Below are positions 59,601-64,000 of a stretch of DNA of 64,000 bases, one piece after another. This DNA comes from Streptomyces tailanensis (GTDB lineage Bacteria > Actinomycetota > Actinomycetes > Streptomycetales > Streptomycetaceae): positions 29,713 through 93,712 of the forward strand of contig NZ_VTHJ01000038.1 of NCBI RefSeq assembly GCF_008386495.1. Reading direction: 5' to 3'. The notes below the pieces were generated by a model. That model was not told the DNA's origin. It searched no databases and saw nothing but the letters and a program-made list of their open reading frames with translations. Made by a program: the position numbers and the translations under genes. Each line of letters opens with the position of its first letter. Position 1 is the first letter of the stretch.

Positions 59601-59879
59601 GTCATGCCGGCCCGGCTGTTCGGCCTCGACGACCACCTGGGCACCGTCGAGACGGGCAAGCTCGCCGACCTGACCGTCGTCGACGGCGACCCTTTCACGG
59701 ACTTCGCCGACCTCGTCCGTACAATCTCCGTTCTCAGGGGCGGAACCCCCTACACCACCGAGGAGTTGGTGGCCGCGTACCAGCCGTCGGCGCGGCGTGC
59801 GAAGGCTGCCGAGACCGAGGAGGGCTGGCTGGAGGTGGGGCGGCTGATGCGGCGGGACGGGTGCTGCGACGGCCACTGA
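56667..59879 (+). CDS. Tat-exported TolB-like beta-propeller fused to an amidohydrolase
   Basis: This protein is 1070 residues. A twin-arginine signal (TRRQLLAATGAAAVLG, about 14-29) is followed by PD40/TolB propeller repeats (about 60-640), each with a WSPDGTRL-like motif. Then comes an amidohydrolase domain (about 645-1040) with the metal motif WDTHTHPW, EFGHAIT, GTDQPLGPVG and the closing LADLTVVDGDPF. It is an exported metal-dependent hydrolase of a cyclic amide or similar bond. The propeller probably recruits substrate or partners. The same fusion is known in bacterial amidohydrolases of uncertain substrate. The gene stands alone. Confidence 0.88.
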   Translation: MDRDQSRLTPSLTRRQLLAATGAAAVLGTAATATAAVARPRTARTGLTLSFTRATNGSATFAPAGDTLIAEIQSGLWSLPRTGGKAVPLTPAGLEPNRPTHSPDGELIAFCAYQGGGFHLWTMRPDGSDLRQRTDGPWDDRGPAWSPDGTRLAFGSERGGGPVTPANGCPYRVHVLDLSTGDITRVTGLPGQEGPLQDGAWEDFDPTWSPDGTRLLFVRAKVTTTATGPSAESRTIAAVAADGTGPVTVEHTETVAAQVMTPALAPDGRRLAYLRTTGSPNGSCTLVVDGEPVPVDGDIAPVPPRWTADGQLLLTLDGQFTLVNPGEPARPEAIPFEGVLPVDRPRYRVKEYDLGEARVRPVRGIHLPALSPDGRSVAFAALNSLWLAGTSGGRPPKRLRKSPPTRYLLAPSWSHDGRSLVYADDRDGLLGVYRHDLATGKETALATGGRVMPAPSPDGKRLACLDMTGRLVVRDLASGEERVLVTPLNGGGIPGRPSWSPDGRHLALCDRNRLGARFREGYNLIRIVDATTGADRLHAVAPHTSIADRYDSGPVWSPDGRWMAVIVESALCLLPVTPDGSPRGELRTLTTEPADHPTWSGDSKTLLYLSGTRLRLIDISGANARTVRVPLDRSRPALADTVVHAGRLWDGTGDTVRDDVDIVVRDGRITAVEPHRNTRRAAHRHIDASAHTVLPGLWDTHTHPWQSTYGSRQATGQLTYGVTTAVSLGGFAYEQVRIREEVASGRLAGPRLLTTGELLDGARVAYSMGRAHRTREGLRRSLERGAALDWDFVKTYVRAPSWVMSEAARFAHERLGIRTGGHLLSPGVQLGQDLTTHLQATQRAEFGHAITTAGRAHQDVVEIYSAQGVDFSLIATPFTAAPLLGADPSLADDPRVSAVMPPWDAATVRQSAGVPPTPAQLATLRTEIDIYRRILAAGGLIALGTDQPLGPVGLFLHLALRALHDGGLTPAETLRTATVMPARLFGLDDHLGTVETGKLADLTVVDGDPFTDFADLVRTISVLRGGTPYTTEELVAAYQPSARRAKAAETEEGWLEVGRLMRRDGCCDGH

Positions 59880-59907
59880 GGGTTTCCACGAGCATGGCGG
59901 CCGGGGT

Positions 59908-61128
59908 CTAGTGATCGGTGTCCTTGCCGATGAACAGCTCCGCGGAGGTCGACGCGGCCGCGGGGGAGTCGAGGATACGGCGCAGCCGGGCCATCGCGGA
60001 GCCCGCCCGGAAGGCGTCGCCGGACGACGGCCCGTGCAGCAGCTCCGCCAGCCACTGCGAGAACTCCTGGTACTGCCAGACCCGGCGCAGACAGGCGTCC
60101 GAGTACCCGCGCAGCCCGCTGTCGTCGCCCTTGCGGACGTACGCGATCAGCGCGTCCGCGAGGAGCAGGGCGTCGTGCAGGGCGAGGTTCATGCCCTTGG
60201 CGGCGATCGGCGCGACGAGATGGGCCGCGTCGCCCGCGAGGTACAGCCGGCCGTACGTCATCGGCTCGGTGACGTAGTTGTGCATGTCCAGCACCCGCTT
60301 CTCGACCAGCGGGCCCTCGGTGAGCGGCCGCGCCCCCGGCACCGCCAGCCGGGCGTGCAGTTCGGACCACACCCGCTCGTCCGGCCAGTTCGCCGGGTCG
60401 TCGCCGGCCGAGACCTCCAGGTAGTAGCGGGTGACCTCGGGGCTGCGTGCCATGTGGCCGGCGAAACCCCGCGGATGAACGCCGAGTATCACGCAGTCCG
60501 ACGACGGCGGCGCCTCGGCGAGCAGCGCCAGCCAGCCCACGCCGTGGTCGTGCCGGGCGACCGTGGCGTGCTCCGCCGGCAGGGCGGTCCTCGTCACGCC
60601 GCGCGCCCCGTCGCAGCCCGCGACGAACTCGCAGTGCACCAGCCGTCGTTCGCCCGTCTCCGGGGCCGTGTACGACACCGAGGGCCGCTCGCCGTCGAGG
60701 TCGTGCGGCTCCACGTCGCGCACGCCGAAGCGGATGTCACCGCCCCGGACGTCCGCGTACTCCCGGACCAGGTCCGTCACCAGGAGAGGCTGCGGGTACA
60801 CGTAGTGGTGGTGCCCCGTCAGCTCCGTGTACGGGAACTGCCGACGCTCCCCGCCAAAGCGGAACTCGAACTCGGTGTGCGTCGGCGCCCCTGCCACGAT
60901 CCGGTCCGCCAGGCCGCGCCGCTCCAGCGCGCGAACCGCCCACTCCTCCAGGAACCCGGCGCGCGGCCGCCGCTCGATGAACTCCCGGCTCTCGGTCTCC
61001 AGCACCACGCAGTCCACGGAGGCGGCCCGCAGGATGTTGCCGACGGTCAGCCCGGCCGGTCCCGCGCCGACGATGACGACGGGGGTGCGCTCGGCCGGGG
61101 AGGAGGTGGGGGACGTGGGGGTGGTCAT
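59908..61128 (-). CDS. pobA: 4-hydroxybenzoate 3-monooxygenase
   Basis: This 406-residue group A flavoprotein hydroxylates 4-hydroxybenzoate to protocatechuate with NAD(P)H. Motifs are VVIVGAGPAGLTVGNIL (17-33), RAGFLEEWAV, the DG motif in VAGCDGARGVTR, and LAGDAAHLVAPIAAKGMNLA. The last is specific to PobA. Length is slightly above the usual 390-395 because of a 15-residue Thr/Ser/Pro-rich start. ATG 61128 is the first start before the fold. No other protocatechuate genes are near. Confidence 0.9.
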   Translation of the reverse strand: MTTPTSPTSSPAERTPVVIVGAGPAGLTVGNILRAASVDCVVLETESREFIERRPRAGFLEEWAVRALERRGLADRIVAGAPTHTEFEFRFGGERRQFPYTELTGHHHYVYPQPLLVTDLVREYADVRGGDIRFGVRDVEPHDLDGERPSVSYTAPETGERRLVHCEFVAGCDGARGVTRTALPAEHATVARHDHGVGWLALLAEAPPSSDCVILGVHPRGFAGHMARSPEVTRYYLEVSAGDDPANWPDERVWSELHARLAVPGARPLTEGPLVEKRVLDMHNYVTEPMTYGRLYLAGDAAHLVAPIAAKGMNLALHDALLLADALIAYVRKGDDSGLRGYSDACLRRVWQYQEFSQWLAELLHGPSSGDAFRAGSAMARLRRILDSPAAASTSAELFIGKDTDH

Positions 61129-61198
61129 TCGAGCATTATGCCGGGCGGCCAAGGCCGTTGAGGCGATGAGAAGACCGGTTCCTGAGCGCCTGAGGGCG

Positions 61199-62164
61199 CT
61201 ACAGGCCGAATCGCCGCGCCCACTCCATGATGTCCGCCGTGGTGGCGTTGCCCCCGCACACCACCAGCCCCAGCCGGGCCCCGTCGCCGACCCGCTCCAC
61301 GACCTGCCGGGCCGCGGGCAGCAGACACCCGGCGGCAGGCTCCGCCCACACCTTGGCGTGCTCGGCGAGATCGAGGACGCCCCGTACGGCCTCGGCGTCC
61401 GAGACCACGAGGATGTCCTCGACGAGGGCGGACACGTGGTCGTACGTGAGCTGTGAGACGGCGGGCGGGCTGAGTGTGGTGACGATGGAGGAGAGGTCGA
61501 CCGTGACGGGGCCGCCCGCCGCCAGCGCCTCGACCATGGTGGTGGCGCCCTCGGTCTCCACGCCCCAGACGCGGACGTCCGGACGCAGCGCCTTGAAGGC
61601 GGCCGCGACACCGGCGATCAGGCCGCCGCCCCCGATGCTGACGAGCACGTCCGTCAGTTCGCCGGCGTCCTCGGCGAATTCCAGGCCGACAGTGCCCTGT
61701 CCGGCGATCACCAGTTCGTCGTCGAACGGGTGGACGAGGGTGAGGCCCTCCGAGCGGAGCCGCTCGGTGAGCGCGAACGCCTCCGCCATGCCGTCGGTGA
61801 GGCGCAGTGACGCGCCGGCCGCCTCGACGAGTTCGGTGGACCGCTTGGGGGCGGTACTGGACATCACCACGGTCGCCTTGATGTGCAGGGTGGCCGCCAT
61901 GTGCGCCAGCGCGATACCGTGGTTGCCGCCGCTGACCGCCACGACACCGGCCGCCCGCTCGGCGTCCGTCAGCGTGAGCAGCTTCGCGGTGGCGCCGCGG
62001 GCCTTGAAGGAGCCGGTGCGCTGGAGCAGTTCGAGCTTGGTGGTGACCGGGGTGCCGAGGAACTCGGAGAGCCCCGGGCTGTCGATGGTCGGCGTCCGTA
62101 CGACATGGCCGGCGATCCGCTCGGCCGCCTCCCGGATGTCGGAGATCCCGATCAACACACCCAC
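61199..62164 (-). CDS. Threonine/serine dehydratase-like PLP enzyme
   Basis: This 321-residue fold-type II PLP enzyme has the Schiff-base lysine in RTGSFKARGA (about 49-58), GGNHGIALAH and the PLP-phosphate loop SIGGGGLIAG. It has no C-terminal ACT domain, so it is a catabolic-type threonine ammonia-lyase or a serine/hydroxyaspartate relative. The GTG start is at the edge of the repeat-filled gap; the ribosome site is weak. It lies 70 bases upstream of pobA on the same strand, but a functional link is unlikely. Confidence 0.85.
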   Translation of the reverse strand: MGVLIGISDIREAAERIAGHVVRTPTIDSPGLSEFLGTPVTTKLELLQRTGSFKARGATAKLLTLTDAERAAGVVAVSGGNHGIALAHMAATLHIKATVVMSSTAPKRSTELVEAAGASLRLTDGMAEAFALTERLRSEGLTLVHPFDDELVIAGQGTVGLEFAEDAGELTDVLVSIGGGGLIAGVAAAFKALRPDVRVWGVETEGATTMVEALAAGGPVTVDLSSIVTTLSPPAVSQLTYDHVSALVEDILVVSDAEAVRGVLDLAEHAKVWAEPAAGCLLPAARQVVERVGDGARLGLVVCGGNATTADIMEWARRFGL

Positions 62165-62220
62165 CCCGTTTCTGGTTCCACTATGTCTCGACGTCGACGT
62201 TACGTCCTCGGATTGATTTC

Positions 62221-62569
62221 GCCCCCGCCGCCCCTACCCATTCCCATCCCCAGGGGCGCTGCCCCTTCGACCCCGGACGTGCTCCCTGGGGGCTGCCGCC
62301 CCAGACCCCCGCTGGGGGGAGAGGGGGTGGGGGGCGTTTGTATGTGCGGGTTGTGTTGGGCTTGTCGCGCAGTTCCCCGCGCCCCTGAACGGCCCTGCGG
62401 GCCGCTGAAAAGACCGGGCGCACCCCGTCTTTTCAGGGGCGCGGGGAACTGCGCGACAAGCCCCCACTCACCCGCGCCCGCCATACAAACCGCACCCCCG
62501 AGCTCTCCCGCGCAGGGGGTTGAAGGGGCGCAGCCCCTGGGGATGGGACGGGTAGGGGCGGCGGGGGCG
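62221..62569. repeat. Nested inverted-repeat island filling the 62165-62596 gap
   Basis: Inner arms 62358-62389 and 62432-62463 are a perfect 32-base inverted repeat (GGGCTTGTCGCGCAGTTCCC onward). Within their loop lie GGCCCTGCGGGCC and TGAAAAGAC/GTCTTTTCA hairpins. Outer arms at 62221-62270 and 62520-62569 (GGGGCGCAGCCCCTGGGGAT and its near complement) are also inverted and nearly identical. The right inner arm recurs at 7743-7775. No gene is seen in this gap. It looks like layered insertions of small palindromic repeats. Confidence 0.88.
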
Positions 62570-62596
62570 GAAACCCGCCCTAGAGCTACCGCAAGG

Positions 62597-62947
62597 TCAG
62601 GCCCGGCGGGAGCCGAGTACGCAGAATTCGTTGCCCTCCGGGTCCAGGAGTGTGACCCACGAGTACCCGGCCTCGGCGTCCGCGTGGCGGGCGCCGAGGG
62701 TGAGGAGGCGGGTGACCTCGGCCTGCTGGTCGTCGGGGCGGAAGTCGAGGTGGAGGCGGTTCTTGTGGTCCTTGGCTTCGGGGACCTGGACGAAGAGCAG
62801 GCCCGGCACGCGGTCCGGGGTCGGCCGGATCTCGAACTCCTCGGGGGAGTCCTCGACCACCACCCAGCCGAGCGCCACGGCCCACCAGTGGCCGAGGGCC
62901 ACCGGGTCCGACGAGTCCACGATCACTTGCTCCCACTCCAAGGTCAC
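62597..62947 (-). CDS. VOC-family (glyoxalase/bleomycin-resistance-like) protein
   Basis: This 116-residue single VOC module starts LEWEQVIVDSSDPVALGHWW, has LLFVQVPEAKDHKNRLHLDF in the middle and ends with the LLDPEGNEFCVL strand. Members bind a metal or small molecule as dimers. The substrate is unknown. It diverges from the universal stress protein gene. Confidence 0.85.
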   Translation of the reverse strand: MTLEWEQVIVDSSDPVALGHWWAVALGWVVVEDSPEEFEIRPTPDRVPGLLFVQVPEAKDHKNRLHLDFRPDDQQAEVTRLLTLGARHADAEAGYSWVTLLDPEGNEFCVLGSRRA

Positions 62948-63008
62948 AAGCGGGGAGGGTAGTGAAGACTTGGCATGTCAGCCAAACTTTTATACAGAGA
63001 GGTGGCCG

Positions 63009-63881
63009 ATGACGACGCGCCCGATCACCGCCGGAGTGGACGGTACGTCCGAGAGCCTCGCCGCGCTGGCGTGGGCCGGCCGGGAGGCGGTACGGCGTGG
63101 GCTGCCGCTGCGGGTGGTGCACGCCTGGCAGTGGCAGCCGCACGAGGCGATCACCGTGGACCGGGACGGACAGGCGCGGTGGGCCCGTGAGGCGCTCGCG
63201 GAGGCGGCGCGGGGCGTCGCCGAACGGCACCCGGAGCTGGAGGTGACGACGGAGTTGGTGGAGGGGCATCCCGTCGAGTCGCTGGTCGGCGCCGCGGAGC
63301 ACGCCGAGATGCTGGTGCTCGGCTCGCGCGGGCACGGCGTCGTCGTCGGCTTCCTGCTGGGCTCCGTCGGACAGCAGGTGCTCGTCGAGTCCCCGCGTCC
63401 CGTCGTGTTCGTGCGCGCCGAGGACAGCCCCGCCGCCGAGGCCGCCGGGCGTGAGGTCGTCGTGGGCCAGCACGGCTCACCGCAGGACAGCGCCGACGTG
63501 CTGCGGTTCGCGTTCGAGACCGCCGCGGCACGCGGCGCCGCCCTGCGCGCGGTCCGGGCGTGGACGCTGCCGCCGCTGTACGCGTACAGCCCGGGCTCGC
63601 TGCGGCTCCTCGACGAGGCGGGCGGGCTGGAGCCGTACGAGAAGAACGCCCTGGCGGAGGCGCTCCAGCCGTGGCGGGAGCGGTTCCCCGATGTGCCGGT
63701 GACCCAGCACGTCGAGATGGGCAGCGCCGGTCAGGTCCTGCTGTCCGTGGCCGGGCGGGCCCAGCTGATGGTGGTCGGGCGCCGCGCCCATCGTACGGCC
63801 GTCGGCGCCCGTATCGGCTCGGTCGCCCACGGCGTCCTGCACCACGCGCACTGTCCGGTGGCGGTCGTCCCGCACGAGTGA
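63009..63881 (+). CDS. Tandem universal stress protein (two Usp domains)
   Basis: This 290-residue protein has Usp domain 1 (about 3-138) with the ATP motif GSRGHGVVVGFLLGSVGQQ and Usp domain 2 (about 148-290) with GRRAHRTAVGARIGSVAHG. The third Gly of the motif is Ala in domain 2, so that copy may bind ATP less well. GAGAGG precedes the ATG. Such proteins respond to hypoxia or dormancy signals in actinobacteria. Confidence 0.9.
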   Translation: MTTRPITAGVDGTSESLAALAWAGREAVRRGLPLRVVHAWQWQPHEAITVDRDGQARWAREALAEAARGVAERHPELEVTTELVEGHPVESLVGAAEHAEMLVLGSRGHGVVVGFLLGSVGQQVLVESPRPVVFVRAEDSPAAEAAGREVVVGQHGSPQDSADVLRFAFETAAARGAALRAVRAWTLPPLYAYSPGSLRLLDEAGGLEPYEKNALAEALQPWRERFPDVPVTQHVEMGSAGQVLLSVAGRAQLMVVGRRAHRTAVGARIGSVAHGVLHHAHCPVAVVPHE

Positions 63882-63884
63882 GCC

Positions 63885-64000
63885 CTAGGTCCTGTCGTCA
63901 CATTCCCGTCGTCCGCCCGGAGGGCGGGCCGCGCGCCCGCCGCGGTAGCGGCTGATGTCCGCGTAGGTGCGTGCTCTGGGCGTGCCGGGCGAAAGCCCTC
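63885..64000 (-). CDS. Possible C-terminal end of a gene running off the right edge
   Basis: An open frame enters from the window edge and ends at a TAG (63885-63887), with G/C in most third positions. The visible C-terminal residues include RTYADISRYRGGRAA and a Gly/Arg-rich tail. It is too short to identify and could be chance. Confidence 0.25.
   Translation of the reverse strand, partial: GLSPGTPRARTYADISRYRGGRAARPPGGRRECDDRT
63924..63940. terminator. Hairpin after the universal stress protein gene
   Basis: GCGGGC-cgcgc-GCCCGC, overlapping an alternative CCGCCC-gga-GGGCGG hairpin (63913-63927), lies about 45 bases after the stop. It is a plausible terminator. Confidence 0.4.

Noticed and set aside
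59908..62164. PobA and the dehydratase as part of the pABA pathway
   Set aside because: They lie over 40 kb from the pABA operon, and PobA carries the specific 4-hydroxybenzoate hydroxylase motif; no link can be supported.
62221..62569. An insertion sequence with inverted ends
   Set aside because: The inverted arms enclose no transposase frame. It is a non-coding repeat island, at most a non-autonomous element.
63885..64000. End of a transposase gene at the right edge
   Set aside because: The visible 37 residues show no transposase motif, so it is only listed as a low-confidence partial frame.
1..64000. tRNA, rRNA or known riboswitch
   Set aside because: No cloverleaf with a GTTCGAATC-type T-loop, no rRNA stretch and no recognisable riboswitch core was found by eye. 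The TTCGAATCG repeat at 5717 resembles a T-loop by chance but has no acceptor or anticodon arms around it.

Overview
The window is a piece of a Streptomyces (or close relative) chromosome. The evidence is very high G+C with G/C in almost every third codon position, frequent GTG/TTG starts, Tat signals, a mycothiol-dependent formaldehyde dehydrogenase, a SpoIIE/HATPase phosphatase, DUF574 methyltransferase and CsoR-family genes, and short G+C-rich palindromic repeats of the kind scattered through Streptomyces genomes. No tRNA, rRNA, CRISPR array, intact insertion sequence or prophage was seen. About 57 protein genes are called, nearly all intact.

Layout. 1-2158: a cytokinin-type island, with an adenylate isopentenyltransferase (Ipt/FasD family) overlapping a cytokinin-dehydrogenase-like flavoprotein that runs off the left edge, and a truncated, frameshifted transketolase remnant on the other strand. 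2241-7661: a sulfane-sulfur/persulfide detoxification locus (rhodanese, CstR-like regulator, TauE exporter, persulfide dioxygenase with three rhodanese domains) with three matching operators, the last two lying between the dioxygenase and a mycothiol formaldehyde pathway (MscR plus an MBL hydrolase). 7904-10238: an SDR and a PLP decarboxylase. 10474-18534: a tightly packed operon that makes p-aminobenzoate (PabAB fusion and a PabC-like lyase) and carries two different adenylate-forming enzymes and an FAD hydroxylase. It looks like a small uncharacterised biosynthetic cluster and ends at a strong terminator. 20013-25820: a sugar ABC importer with a Gfo/Idh/MocA dehydrogenase and a divergent ROK regulator. 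26106-38729: secreted and signalling genes (membrane-anchored trypsin-like protease, GNAT/DUF574 pair, HAD phosphatase, two-component system, SpoIIE-type phosphatase, PAP2 phosphatase with a beta-strand repeat). 38824-48277: a second sugar locus (GlcNAc-type kinase, ROK regulator, ABC importer, two large cytoplasmic enzymes resembling alpha/alpha-toroid polysaccharide lyases), probably for an imported acidic or amino-sugar oligosaccharide. 48287-64000: mixed genes including a serine hydrolase, a TerD-double-CAP fusion, an RpiR regulator, a cholesterol-oxidase-like flavoprotein, a Tat-exported propeller-amidohydrolase, PobA, a threonine-dehydratase-like enzyme, a VOC protein and a tandem universal stress protein.

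The most unusual signal is mobile-looking palindromic repeats inside genes. A 60-bp element occurs three times: once between genes and twice inside unrelated genes (a CoA ligase and the TerD-CAP protein), in the same orientation and reading frame, so both proteins carry nearly the same 18-residue insert. Two other repeats sit in frame in the sensor kinase and in one lyase-like enzyme. A nested inverted repeat of about 350 bp fills the only gap longer than 300 bases (62165-62596).

All functions are inferred from sequence motifs and context. No database search or structure prediction could be run.
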